This document shows, piece after piece, positions 35,925-44,372 of a stretch of 64,000 nucleotides of DNA. The DNA is from Stagnimonas sp965279705. Its GTDB lineage: Bacteria > Pseudomonadota > Gammaproteobacteria > Nevskiales > Nevskiaceae. Below the pieces are notes generated by a model that saw only the letters and a program-made list of their open reading frames with translations, had not been told where the DNA came from and searched no databases. A program made the position numbers and the translations under genes. Where the stretch lies: contig OZ257257.1 in assembly GCA_965279705.1 (NCBI GenBank), positions 3,348,001 through 3,412,000 on the forward strand, in the 5' to 3' direction. Position 1 is the first letter of the stretch. Every line of letters begins with the position of its first letter.

Positions 35925-36182
35925 ATGAAACTGGTGCGCATGTATACGACCGGCGTCTGCCCGTACTGCACGATGGCCAAGCGGCTGCTGCAGGGCCGTG
36001 GTGTGGCTGCCATCGAAGAACTGCGTGTTGACCAGAACCCGGTCTTGCGCGAGGCCATGATGAGCAGCACCGGTCGTCGCACCGTGCCGCAAATCTATGT
36101 CGGCGAAACCTACGTCGGCGGCTTTGACGACTTGGCCGCGCTCGACCGCGCCGGCCGTCTCGAACCGCTGCTGAAAGATTAA
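35925..36182 (+). CDS. grxC: Glutaredoxin 3
   Basis: The 85-residue dithiol glutaredoxin has CPYC at C12-C15, the TVPQIYV cis-Pro loop and GGFDDLAAL glutathione-binding segment. It reduces disulfides and glutathionylated proteins in the cytoplasm. Located between the rhodanese and secB genes. Confidence 0.96.
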   Translation: MKLVRMYTTGVCPYCTMAKRLLQGRGVAAIEELRVDQNPVLREAMMSSTGRRTVPQIYVGETYVGGFDDLAALDRAGRLEPLLKD

Positions 36183-36207
36183 AAAGACTTAAGAAGCACC
36201 CTACGCG

Positions 36208-36225
36208 GCCGCCCGGCGGCTTTTT
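36208..36225 (+). terminator. Possible intrinsic terminator or attenuator between grxC and secB
   Basis: GCCG / CGGC stem (up to six pairs in register) followed by five T. It is short and may only partly stop read-through, so secB may have its own promoter. Confidence 0.5.
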
Positions 36226-36255
36226 GTTTGTTCCAACCTCCAAGTAAAGAAACCC

Positions 36256-36762
36256 ATGACTGACTCTGTTGCCGCCCCCGCACCTGCCGTTGCCGACACC
36301 GCCACCGGGCCGCAAGTCGTGCTGCAAAAAATCTATCTCAAGGATGGCTCCATCGAGCTGCCCAACGCGCCGGGCATCTTCACCAAGCAGGAGCAGCCGA
36401 ACATTGACCTGCAACTCAACACCAACGCGCTCAATCTGGGCGGTGACAACTACCAGGTCACCATCTCGGCCACGGTCACGGCCAAGTTCGGTACGGGCGA
36501 GGTCGCGTTTTTGATCGAGGTGCACCAGTGCGGCATCTTCGGTATCCGTAATTTCCCCAGCGCGGAAGAGGTCGAAGCCGTGCTGGGCACCTATTGCCTG
36601 CAACAGATCTTCCCCTTCGCACGCGAGAGCGTGGCCGACCTCATCCAGCGCGCGGGCTTTCCGCCCATCCTGTTGCAGCCGGTCAACTTCGACGCGCTGT
36701 ATGTGCAGCACCGCAACCAGCGCGCTGCGGCCGCAGCCGCCGCACCTGCCACCACGCATTGA
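36256..36762 (+). CDS. secB: Protein-export chaperone SecB
   Basis: The 168-residue chaperone holds preproteins unfolded for SecA. Family segments: VVLQKIYLKDGSIELPNAP, VTISATVTAKFG, AFLIEVHQCGIFGI and FARESVADLIQRAGFPPILLQPVNFDALY. An Ala-rich C-terminal tail is usual. The stop overlaps the likely gpsA start (TTGA). Confidence 0.97.
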   Translation: MTDSVAAPAPAVADTATGPQVVLQKIYLKDGSIELPNAPGIFTKQEQPNIDLQLNTNALNLGGDNYQVTISATVTAKFGTGEVAFLIEVHQCGIFGIRNFPSAEEVEAVLGTYCLQQIFPFARESVADLIQRAGFPPILLQPVNFDALYVQHRNQRAAAAAAAPATTH

Positions 36763-37775
36763 TCGATAAGCTCGTGGATGCTCGCCTCGCCGTGCTCGGT
36801 GCCGGTTCGTTCGGCACCGCACTCGCCATCCATCTCGCCCGTCGCGGCCACCCCACGCTGCTGTGGGGCCGCGATGCAGCCCGCATGGCGGCGATGGAAG
36901 ACGCGCGTGAAAACGCGGGCTATTTACCCGGCACACCATTCCCCGCCAAGCTGTTCGCAACCAGCGATCTGGCCTTGGCGGTGACCGGTGCTGAAGACCT
37001 GCTGCTGGCCACCCCAAGCGCCGCACTGGCCGAAACCATTGCCGCCATCGCACCGTTGTTGCGACCCGGCCAAGGTCTGGTCTGCGCCTGCAAGGGGCTG
37101 GAACCCGGCACGGCCAGACTGGCGCACGAGGTGATTGCCGATGGCCTCTCGGCCGGTCATCCGGTTGCGATTCTCTCAGGCCCCACCTTTGCCAAGGAGC
37201 TGGCAATGGGCCTGCCGACGGCCGTGGCCATTGCCTCCAGCGACGCAGCTTTTGCCGAGAAGATCGCCCACACGTTTCACGGCGATGGCTTTCGCGCCTA
37301 CCCCAGCGACGACGTGATCGGCGTCGAGATCGGCGGTGCGGCAAAGAACGTGATGGCGATTGGCGTCGGCATTGCCGATGGCCTCGGCCTGGGTGCCAAC
37401 ACCCGCGCAGGCTTCATCACCCGCAGTCTCAACGAGCTGATGCGACTGGGCGTTGCGGCCGGTGCCAAGCCCGAAACTTTCATGGGCTTGGCAGGGTTGG
37501 GCGATCTGGTGCTCACCTGCACCGACAACCAATCGCGCAACCGCCGCTTTGGCCTGCTGCTCGCCGAGGGCAAGACGCCCGACGAAGCGCGTCAGGTGAT
37601 CGGCCAGGTGGTCGAGGGTGCCAAGGCCGCGCAGGAGGTGCTGCGCTTTGCCGGCAAGCTCGGGGTCGATGTGCCCATCACCAAGGTGATCGCACAGGTG
37701 ATTTCCGGCGAGATCAAGCCGGTGGAGGCCTTCACCACACTGGCGCAGCGCCCACTGCGTAACGAACAAGATTAA
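36759..37775 (+). CDS. gpsA: NAD(P)-dependent glycerol-3-phosphate dehydrogenase
   Basis: The enzyme (338 residues) makes sn-glycerol 3-phosphate from dihydroxyacetone phosphate for phospholipid synthesis. It has LAVLGAGSFGTALAIHLA (Rossmann loop), LSGPTFAKELAMGLPTA, GGAAKNVMAIGVGIADGLGLGANTRA (catalytic Lys region) and GLGDLVLTCTDNQSRNRRFG. No ATG is available: TTG at 36759 overlaps the secB stop, as with ubiJ/ubiB, while GTG at 36774 would give 333 residues. The gene overlaps the convergent NIPSNAP gene by 4 bp. Confidence 0.95.
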   Translation: MIDKLVDARLAVLGAGSFGTALAIHLARRGHPTLLWGRDAARMAAMEDARENAGYLPGTPFPAKLFATSDLALAVTGAEDLLLATPSAALAETIAAIAPLLRPGQGLVCACKGLEPGTARLAHEVIADGLSAGHPVAILSGPTFAKELAMGLPTAVAIASSDAAFAEKIAHTFHGDGFRAYPSDDVIGVEIGGAAKNVMAIGVGIADGLGLGANTRAGFITRSLNELMRLGVAAGAKPETFMGLAGLGDLVLTCTDNQSRNRRFGLLLAEGKTPDEARQVIGQVVEGAKAAQEVLRFAGKLGVDVPITKVIAQVISGEIKPVEAFTTLAQRPLRNEQD

Positions 37776-38593
37776 GGCAGCCACCGCAGCCGCGAGCGCG
37801 GCGTGGGGTGCAGCACCAGCAGTTCGGGCGGTGCGCGTAGCAGGGCGGGGTCGATTGTCACTGGTGCGTGCAGCAAGGCCAGCAGGTTTTCTTGCAACAT
37901 CGTCTCGTTCTCGACCAACCCCAGCCACACCAGCCAAGGCCCGTCGCTGCGTACAGTGAGTTGCGGGAAAGTGTTCTTGGCGTCGAGCGTCACCAGCAGG
38001 CCCGCCTCGCGTGCGCCGGCGGCGCGGTAGCCGGCGAGTCGTATTTCGAGTGCTGCCGCGAATACATGCACCTGGCCCGGCTGCACGGCAAAAATCTGCG
38101 CCACGGCGATCCCCGTCGCACCTTGCGGCTCGCGCACCGGGTCAACCGAGGGCAGCACCGGTACCCCGCGCGCGGGCTGGTAGGGCTGCAACAGCAGGAC
38201 GTTGGTGTGATCGACCAGTGCGGCATTGAGCGCGGGCGCGTGCTCACCCCAGACCGGGCCGTAGTAGAAAGCGGCGTTGGCAATGCCGCGCGCCTCCATG
38301 CTCTTGAAGCCGCGCATCCACACCATGCCGTCGGCCTCGTCACGCGGGCAAAACTGACCGAGCGCGAGTGCGCCGAGCTGCTGAAAGGCTTCGGGGAAGT
38401 AGGCCTCGAAGCGGCTGACAAAGGCCTCGCGCTTGCCCGCGACCAAGGTGTAGCGACGGAACTCGATGACCGGGAAATCCTGCAAATGAGCGACGCTGTT
38501 TGTGGGGGTGTTCATCGGTTTTTCCGGTGGTGTGGGATCAGCATGCGCGCTGGTGACGGCGAGCAACAGCGAGAGGGCGATGAGGTAGCGCAC
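37772..38593 (-). CDS. Exported NIPSNAP-family protein
   Basis: The 273-residue protein most likely starts at GTG 38593, giving signal peptide MRYLIALSLLLAVTSAHA; a TTG at 38614 is an alternative. The mature part contains FPVIEFRRYTLVAGKREAFVSRFE and QLGALALGQFCPRDEADGMVWMRGFKSMEAR, the NIPSNAP dimeric alpha-beta barrel signature, with a second related half (FAVQPGQVHVFAAALEIRLAGYRAAGAREAGL). An exported NIPSNAP protein is not common. It follows the DUF1579-like gene by 10 bp. Confidence 0.85.
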   Translation of the reverse strand: MRYLIALSLLLAVTSAHADPTPPEKPMNTPTNSVAHLQDFPVIEFRRYTLVAGKREAFVSRFEAYFPEAFQQLGALALGQFCPRDEADGMVWMRGFKSMEARGIANAAFYYGPVWGEHAPALNAALVDHTNVLLLQPYQPARGVPVLPSVDPVREPQGATGIAVAQIFAVQPGQVHVFAAALEIRLAGYRAAGAREAGLLVTLDAKNTFPQLTVRSDGPWLVWLGLVENETMLQENLLALLHAPVTIDPALLRAPPELLVLHPTPRSRLRWLP

Positions 38594-38603
38594 GGCGTCG
38601 CTT

Positions 38604-39290
38604 CTAGCCCGCAACGCGGCTGAAGACCATCACCCAGTTGGTCTCCCACACCGCGCCGCCGTCGGTGGAAAACGCCTGCTCCCAGCGCGCGTGCGCTGCA
38701 CCCTGAGGTGTCCAAGTGAAGCGCATCAAGATGGGCTTGCCATCGAACGTGTCGGCACCCTCGAACACGCCGATGCCGTCCTGAAAGCGCCCCACCACCG
38801 GCGGTGTGAGCGCGCCGGTTTTGGCGTCGATCCCGCCATCGCGGTTGGTCAGCCAATAAATGCTCCACCGCTGCGTGACCGGGTTGAACACGCGCAGGGT
38901 CATGCCGACAAAGCCCGGTCGCCAACTCTCGGCCAGATAGTCGTCGAAGTTGCCGATGCCGCCCGGCAGCCGCTGCACGGTTTGCGTCGCGGGGAACTCT
39001 TCCCACGCTGTCGAGCCGGTCAGCGGTTTCAGGAGTTTGCGGTTTTCGACCGTCCAACGGCCGATGAGAAAGTCGAAATCGGCAGCGCCGTCGGTGTTGG
39101 TAACGCGCTTGGCGGGGTGCATGACGAGTATGGGTGCTGGTTGAGGCGCGGCCCAGGCCGCACCGAGGGTGGCGAAGCCGCAGGCCGCGAGCAGAGCGGG
39201 CCAGCGGTGTGTGTGGCCGGTGGCGGTCGGTGATGGCCTGGACCGCCGATGCGCTGCCGCTTCGGCCATCGCCAGAAAAAGGTCGTTCAT
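38604..39290 (-). CDS. DUF1579-like exported protein
   Basis: The 228-residue protein has GGGAG close upstream of the ATG at 39290. After a polar N-terminus comes a hydrophobic helix (about 29-48) that could be a signal or anchor. The body carries FDFLIGRWTVENRKLL, the hallmark of DUF1579-type beta-barrel proteins, and RWSIYWLTNRDGGIDAKTGAL. Function unknown. It forms a unit with the NIPSNAP gene and is divergent from a WYL regulator that may control both. Confidence 0.8.
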   Translation of the reverse strand: MNDLFLAMAEAAAHRRSRPSPTATGHTHRWPALLAACGFATLGAAWAAPQPAPILVMHPAKRVTNTDGAADFDFLIGRWTVENRKLLKPLTGSTAWEEFPATQTVQRLPGGIGNFDDYLAESWRPGFVGMTLRVFNPVTQRWSIYWLTNRDGGIDAKTGALTPPVVGRFQDGIGVFEGADTFDGKPILMRFTWTPQGAAHARWEQAFSTDGGAVWETNWVMVFSRVAG

Positions 39291-39327
39291 GCTGGGCTCC
39301 CTGGGTATTGATGAGTGAGAGTGCAGG

Positions 39328-39358
39328 CTAGTCTCCAACTAGGGCAGAAGCTGTCCTA
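39328..39358. promoter_or_regulatory. Two overlapping inverted repeats in the divergent promoter region
   Basis: CTAGT-N5-ACTAG spans 39328-39342, and TAGGGCAG-AAG-CTGTCCTA (one mismatch) spans 39340-39358. They lie between the DUF1579-like gene and the WYL regulator and are plausible operator sites for that regulator; binding is inferred. Confidence 0.5.
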
Positions 39359-39379
39359 TTTATGACTACAATATTTCCC

Positions 39380-40345
39380 ATGACCCAACCCACCGTGCGC
39401 GTGCTGACCGTGCTGGAACTCTTGCAGGCGCGTGGCCGCCAGAGCGGGGCCGAGCTGGCCGACAAGCTGGGGGTGGATCGCCGCACTGTGCGCCGATATA
39501 TCGCCAAACTCGAAGAACTGGGCATCCCCATCACCACCGAGCAAGGGCGCGATGGCGGCTACATGCTGGTGGCGGGCTTCAAGCTGCCGCCGATGATGTT
39601 CACCGACGACGAGGCGCTGGCGCTCGCTGTCGGCCTGCTCGCTGCGCGCGGCCTGGGGCTGGCGGAGGCCGCACCCGCCGTGGCGAGCGCGCAAGCCAAG
39701 CTCGAACGGGTGATGCCGCAGGGCTTGCGCGCGCGCGTGAGCACGGTGGCTGAGACGGTGACGCTCGAACTCTCTCGCCCGGCCGCGCGCTTCGACAACG
39801 GCGTGCTGCTGGCTCTGAGTGCGGCGGCACAGCACCGGCAGCGCGTGCATCTGGCCTATCGCACACCGCAGGGGGCCGAGAGCAGCCGCGATTTCGACGC
39901 CTACGGGCTGATCTATCGCGCCGGGCTGTGGTACGTGGCGGGCCACTGCCACTTGCGCCGCGCGCTGCGCTCGTTCCGGCTCGACCGCGTGCTCGGCGTG
40001 CGCCCACTGGCACTGCACTTCGAGCGGCCGCAGTCTTTCGACGCACTGCATTTTTTGAAGGATTCGATTGCCACCCTGCCACGCGCGCACGCGGTCGAAG
40101 TGCTGCTCAAGACCGATCTCGCCACCGCCCAGCACGAGCTGTATTCCGCCTTCGGCGTGCTGCAATGCGTCGATGAAGGGGTGCTGCTGAAAAGCCAGAG
40201 TGACAATCTCGACTGGACAGCGCGCGAGCTGTCGCGCCTGCCGTTTGGGTTTGCAGTGCACGAGCCGCCCGGCTTGCTTACGGCTCTGAGCGCGCAGGCT
40301 CGCCGATTGCTGGCCATCAGCGAACTGAATAGTGCCGCGATCTGA
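39380..40345 (+). CDS. HTH-WYL transcriptional regulator (YafY-like)
   Basis: The 321-residue regulator has an N-terminal winged helix (about 1-60, RVLTVLELLQARGRQSGAELADKLGVDRRTVRRYIAKLE) and a WYL domain (about 140-225, VHLAYRTPQ and YGLIYRAGLWYVAGHCHLRRALRSFRLDRV), ending in a WCX-type part. WYL domains bind ligands such as nucleotides. The start at 39380 matches relatives; ATG at 39362 would add six residues. It probably regulates the divergent NIPSNAP/DUF1579-like genes. Confidence 0.92.
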   Translation: MTQPTVRVLTVLELLQARGRQSGAELADKLGVDRRTVRRYIAKLEELGIPITTEQGRDGGYMLVAGFKLPPMMFTDDEALALAVGLLAARGLGLAEAAPAVASAQAKLERVMPQGLRARVSTVAETVTLELSRPAARFDNGVLLALSAAAQHRQRVHLAYRTPQGAESSRDFDAYGLIYRAGLWYVAGHCHLRRALRSFRLDRVLGVRPLALHFERPQSFDALHFLKDSIATLPRAHAVEVLLKTDLATAQHELYSAFGVLQCVDEGVLLKSQSDNLDWTARELSRLPFGFAVHEPPGLLTALSAQARRLLAISELNSAAI

Positions 40346-40368
40346 GCCTGTCGCTCGGCAACGCGCAA

Positions 40369-40836
40369 TCAGCCCACAGCGCCCGCAAATCCCAGCTGAC
40401 GCCAGGCCTCATACACCGCAATGCTGGCGGCGTTGGCGAGATTGAGCGAGCGCGAGTTGGGCTGCATTGGCAATCGCAATCGCTGATTTTCAGCGACGCT
40501 CTCGACCACCTTTTGAGGCAGGCCGCGCGTCTCGCTGCCAAACAGCAGCGCGTCGCCATCGGCAAACGCCACGTCGGTATAGACCCGCTGCGCCTTGGTG
40601 GTGAAGGCCCACATTCTCGCGCCAGGCAGCGCCGCACAAAACGCCGACCAATCCGTGTGCTCTTGCACCCGCGCCCACTCGTGGTAGTCGAGCCCGGCGC
40701 GCTGCAGCTCCTTGTCGCGCAGGTAAAAACCCAGCGGATGGATGAGATGCAGCTGCACGCCGGTATTGGCGGCGAGCCGCATCAGGTTGCCGGTGTTGGG
40801 CGGGATCTCCGGCTGATGCAGAACCAGATGCAACAT
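40369..40836 (-). CDS. trmL: tRNA (cytidine(34)-2'-O)-methyltransferase
   Basis: The 155-residue SPOUT methyltransferase carries VLHQPEIPPNTGNLMRLAANTG, LLFGSETRGLP and LPMQPNSRSLNLANAASIAVYEAWRQ, which build the knotted SAM site. It 2'-O-methylates the wobble base of tRNA-Leu isoacceptors. Its ATG overlaps the stop of the M16 protease (TGATG), an unusual coupling. Confidence 0.95.
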   Translation of the reverse strand: MLHLVLHQPEIPPNTGNLMRLAANTGVQLHLIHPLGFYLRDKELQRAGLDYHEWARVQEHTDWSAFCAALPGARMWAFTTKAQRVYTDVAFADGDALLFGSETRGLPQKVVESVAENQRLRLPMQPNSRSLNLANAASIAVYEAWRQLGFAGAVG

Positions 40837-43718
40837 CAGCGCAGCTTCTCTCCACGGGCATCGAGCACCGTCACCGGCCCCAGCTTGAGCTTGCGGATGT
40901 CGGCCTCGATCTTGGTGAGATCACCCACCACGAACCAGGTCAGCGCCTCGGGTCGCGCCAGCTTGGCAGCGGCGCGCGCCACATCGGTGCCGCTCAGTGC
41001 CGCCAGCCGCGTGCCGTAGCCGCTGTAGGTATCGGTGGGCAGTCCGTAGCTCAGCAGGCGTTGATACAGCGCCATCACGCCGGCGGCGGTTTCGGCCTGG
41101 CCCGGCAGCGCGCGCACCAATGATTTGCGCGCGGCGTCGAGTTCAGCGGCTGTGGGCGGACGCTTGCCCGCCATGTCGGCAATCTCGCGCCGCATCTCCA
41201 CCATCGCTGCCGCCGTATGCGGCGTCTCGATGGCCGCGCGTGCGCCAAACAGGCCGGGGCCGATCGACTCCTGAAGGCCGCTGAAGGCACCGTAGGTCCA
41301 ATGCTTGTTCTCGCGCAGATTGATGTTGAGGCGCGAGGTGAACAGGCCGCCCAGCACGGCATTGGCCAGGTCCGCCGCCTCGTGCTGCGGGTCGCTGACG
41401 GGCATCGACAAATCCGCCGCCGTGACCAGCGATTGCTCAGCACCCGGCAGATCGAACAGGAACACGCGCGCCGTCGTTGGGGTCACCGGCGGCAGCTGAC
41501 GATTCAGCGCGGCGGTTGCCGGGGGCTTCCAGTTGCCGAAGGCGGCTTCGAGCAGCGGCTGCAAGCTGGCCTGATCGGTGTCGCCCACCACCAGCAGGCG
41601 CGCGCCATCGGGGCGCAGCACCTGCGGTGCCAAGGCGCGCAGTGTCTCGGCGGTGAGCGATTGCGAAGCGGCCTCCAGCACTGGCAGGCTGTTGTAGCGG
41701 CCGTAGGGATGCGCGCCATACATGAGCCGCATCTGGTTGAGGCTGAGGATGCCGCCAGGGCTGGCGACGTTGGCGCGCAGGCTGGCGAGCTTGCGCTGCA
41801 CGCGACGCGCAAGCGCCTCGGCGGGGAAATCCGGCTTGCGGATGTTGTCGGCGAAGAGCTTGAGCGCAGGTGCCAGCTTGCTGCGCGGTGCGGCCAGCGT
41901 GACGCCGACACTGTCGGCATCCAGATCGCCGCCGAAGCTGGCACCCAGAGCGCCATAGGCTGCGGTGAGCTGCTCGGCATCGAGGCCGTTGGCACCCTCC
42001 GAGAGCATGCCCATCAGCATCTCGAACTGCCCCGCGCCCGGCTGGGCAGCTGTGCCATAGGGCCAGAACATTTCGAGATTCACCAGCGGCACTTCGTGAC
42101 GCTCGGCCAGCAGCACCTCGATGCCATTGCTGAGCTTGAAAGTGGTCAGCGGTGGCAGATGGATGCCCTCGGGATCGCCCACGACAGGCAGCTTGCTGCG
42201 ATCGACTTTCTGCACCGGCGTGCTGGCTTTCAGGTCCAGCTCCGGCACAACGGTGAGGGTCAGATGATTCGGTGTGAGCCAGCGCGCGGCAGCGGCCTGG
42301 ATAGTTGCAGGTGTCGCTGCGCGGATGGTGATCCACTCCTGTTCGCAGGTCTCGGGCGAGCCCTCGAACACTTGGCAGCCGGCGAGTTCAGCACCTTTGG
42401 CAGCAATACTCTCGCGGCCTGCGAGGCGTGCCACGTAGTAGCCGGTCTTGCGACGCTGCACGTCATCGGCGGCGGCGGGCTTCTTGATGAAGTTGGCGAT
42501 CTCCTCATCCATCACCGCCTCGACAGTGGCGACATCGACGCCGGGCTTCAAGGTGACGATGATGCCGAACTGCGAGCCGAGTTCGTTGGCATCGACATCG
42601 GCCTGCACCGAGGTGGCGAGGCCGTCCTTGGTCACCAGCCGCTGATACAGGCGGCTGGCCTTGTCGCCAGCGAGCAGCTCGGCGGCAAAACTCAGCAGCA
42701 GCGCATCCTCGCTGCCGCGACGCGGCACGTTCCACAGGCGATAGATGCGCGACTGCGTGACGCGGTCGCGCAGCTCGACGCGGCGCGGTTCGTCGAAGGC
42801 GGCAATCCACTGCTCGCGACGCGCAACACCAGCGGCGGGCGCGATGCTGCCGAAGTACTGCTCGGCCTTGGCGATGGCGGCGTCCACCGTGATGTCACCC
42901 GCAATCACCAGCGTCGCGTTATTGGGGCCGTAGTACTTCTTGAACCAGGCGCGCACGTCATCGAGGCTGGCGCGGTCGAGGTCTTCCATCGAGCCGATCG
43001 TCGTCCACGAATACGGATGGCCGACCGGGTAGCTGTTCTGCACGATCAGCTCATCGGCCTTGGCATACGGTGCCGCCTCGCGCTGGCGCTTTTCGTTCTT
43101 CACCACGCCGCGCTGCTCGTCGAGCTTGGCCTGCGTCACCGCGGGCAGCAGATTGCCCATGCGGTCGGATTCGAGCCACAGCGCAAGATCAAGCGCGCCG
43201 GTCGGCACCGTTTCGTAGAAGTTGGTGCGGTCGACATTGGTGGTGCCGTTGATGTCGCTGGCGCCTGCGCTTTCCAGCGGACGGAAAAACTCGTCGTCGT
43301 GGTGCTCGCTGCCATTGAACATCAGGTGCTCGAACAGATGTGCGAAGCCGGTCTTGCCCGGCACTTCGTCCTTGCTGCCGACGTGGTACCAGACCTGCAC
43401 CGACACCAGCGGTGCCTTGTGGTCCTCGTGCACCAGCAACGTCAGGCCATTGGCCAAGATATGCTTGCGATAGGTCAGCGGTGCATCGGGAAAATCATGA
43501 TCGACAGCCGCGGCAGTGGGCTGTGAAGAGGCGGCGGTGACCAGCGGTGCAGCGGTGTAGCTCAATGTCGCTTGCGGCATGGTTGGGGCCTTGGTGGTCG
43601 TGACAGGCTGGGCCGCACAAGCGCTCACGGCGATGAAGCCAAAAGACAAGGCCGCAAAACGGAAGGCGGAACGGACAGTGCAGCGGAACGCAGAGAAGCG
43701 GATGAGCATGAAAGCCAT
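40836..43718 (-). CDS. M16-family zinc metallopeptidase, lipoprotein
   Basis: This 960-residue pitrilysin-type protease has an export signal ending FIAVSAC (C34), so it should be a periplasmic lipoprotein. The first half has the inverted zinc motif HLFEH (H127, E130, H131) and downstream Glu in LDEQRGVVKNEKRQR. The second half (from about 500) is the inactive M16 partner (TFKLSNGIEVLLAERHEVPLVNLEM). Both halves in one chain give a closed chamber for peptides. It is coupled to trmL downstream and divergent from ampD. Starts at 43718 or 43709 are possible. Confidence 0.94.
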   Translation of the reverse strand: MAFMLIRFSAFRCTVRSAFRFAALSFGFIAVSACAAQPVTTTKAPTMPQATLSYTAAPLVTAASSQPTAAAVDHDFPDAPLTYRKHILANGLTLLVHEDHKAPLVSVQVWYHVGSKDEVPGKTGFAHLFEHLMFNGSEHHDDEFFRPLESAGASDINGTTNVDRTNFYETVPTGALDLALWLESDRMGNLLPAVTQAKLDEQRGVVKNEKRQREAAPYAKADELIVQNSYPVGHPYSWTTIGSMEDLDRASLDDVRAWFKKYYGPNNATLVIAGDITVDAAIAKAEQYFGSIAPAAGVARREQWIAAFDEPRRVELRDRVTQSRIYRLWNVPRRGSEDALLLSFAAELLAGDKASRLYQRLVTKDGLATSVQADVDANELGSQFGIIVTLKPGVDVATVEAVMDEEIANFIKKPAAADDVQRRKTGYYVARLAGRESIAAKGAELAGCQVFEGSPETCEQEWITIRAATPATIQAAAARWLTPNHLTLTVVPELDLKASTPVQKVDRSKLPVVGDPEGIHLPPLTTFKLSNGIEVLLAERHEVPLVNLEMFWPYGTAAQPGAGQFEMLMGMLSEGANGLDAEQLTAAYGALGASFGGDLDADSVGVTLAAPRSKLAPALKLFADNIRKPDFPAEALARRVQRKLASLRANVASPGGILSLNQMRLMYGAHPYGRYNSLPVLEAASQSLTAETLRALAPQVLRPDGARLLVVGDTDQASLQPLLEAAFGNWKPPATAALNRQLPPVTPTTARVFLFDLPGAEQSLVTAADLSMPVSDPQHEAADLANAVLGGLFTSRLNINLRENKHWTYGAFSGLQESIGPGLFGARAAIETPHTAAAMVEMRREIADMAGKRPPTAAELDAARKSLVRALPGQAETAAGVMALYQRLLSYGLPTDTYSGYGTRLAALSGTDVARAAAKLARPEALTWFVVGDLTKIEADIRKLKLGPVTVLDARGEKLR

Positions 43719-43766
43719 GAACTTCGGTTGCTGTGGTGTGCAGAGTCTACGGGGCAGCGCACTGCT

Positions 43767-44372
43767 ATGAGCCGAGCCAAGCCACAAAGTTCCAAACGGA
43801 TGCAGATGCCAGATCAACCCTCATCGTGGCTCGATACCGCCACCGGATTGTGGTCCAACGCGCAGCAACTTGCATCGCCTCACTTCGACGCGCGACCGAC
43901 CGATGAAGTCTCGCTGCTGGTCATCCACAACATCTCGCTGCCGCCGGGAGAGTTTGGCGGCGGCTTTGTCGACGACCTTTTTCTGGGCCGGCTGGATGCG
44001 ACCGCACACCCCTACTTCGCCGCCATTGCGCATCTCAAGGTGTCGGCGCACGCCTGTGTGTTCCGCGATGGCCGCGTGACGCAGTACGTGCCCACTACCC
44101 AGCGCGCCTGGCATGCGGGCGAGAGCTTTTTTGAAGGCCGCACCCGCTGCAACGATTTCTCGATTGGCATCGAGCTGGAAGGCACCGATGACGAGCCCTT
44201 TACCGATGCGCAATACGCCGCGCTCACCGCGCTGACCAAGGCCATCCTCAAGGTGTATCTCAAGATCACGCCCAAGCGCATCGTCGGCCACAGCAACATC
44301 GCACCTGGTCGCAAGACCGACCCCGGCCCTCACTTCGACTGGCTGCGGTATCGCAGTAGTCTCGCGCCATGA
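43767..44372 (+). CDS. ampD: 1,6-anhydro-N-acetylmuramyl-L-alanine amidase AmpD
   Basis: The 201-residue cytoplasmic zinc amidase removes the peptide from recycled 1,6-anhydro-muropeptides. Ligands are visible in LLVIHNISLPP (His) and VGHSNIAPGRKTDPGPHFDW (His and Asp). An internal ATG at 43800 would give the more usual 190 residues. The stop overlaps the ampE start (ATGA). In many bacteria AmpD loss induces AmpC; no ampR or ampC is in the window. Confidence 0.95.
   Translation: MSRAKPQSSKRMQMPDQPSSWLDTATGLWSNAQQLASPHFDARPTDEVSLLVIHNISLPPGEFGGGFVDDLFLGRLDATAHPYFAAIAHLKVSAHACVFRDGRVTQYVPTTQRAWHAGESFFEGRTRCNDFSIGIELEGTDDEPFTDAQYAALTALTKAILKVYLKITPKRIVGHSNIAPGRKTDPGPHFDWLRYRSSLAP

Noticed and set aside
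41217..43526. Long plus-strand open frame opposite the M16 protease
   Set aside because: Antisense to a gene with clear catalytic motifs; the translation is Arg/His/Gln-rich with no family signal, as expected for a shadow frame in GC-rich DNA.
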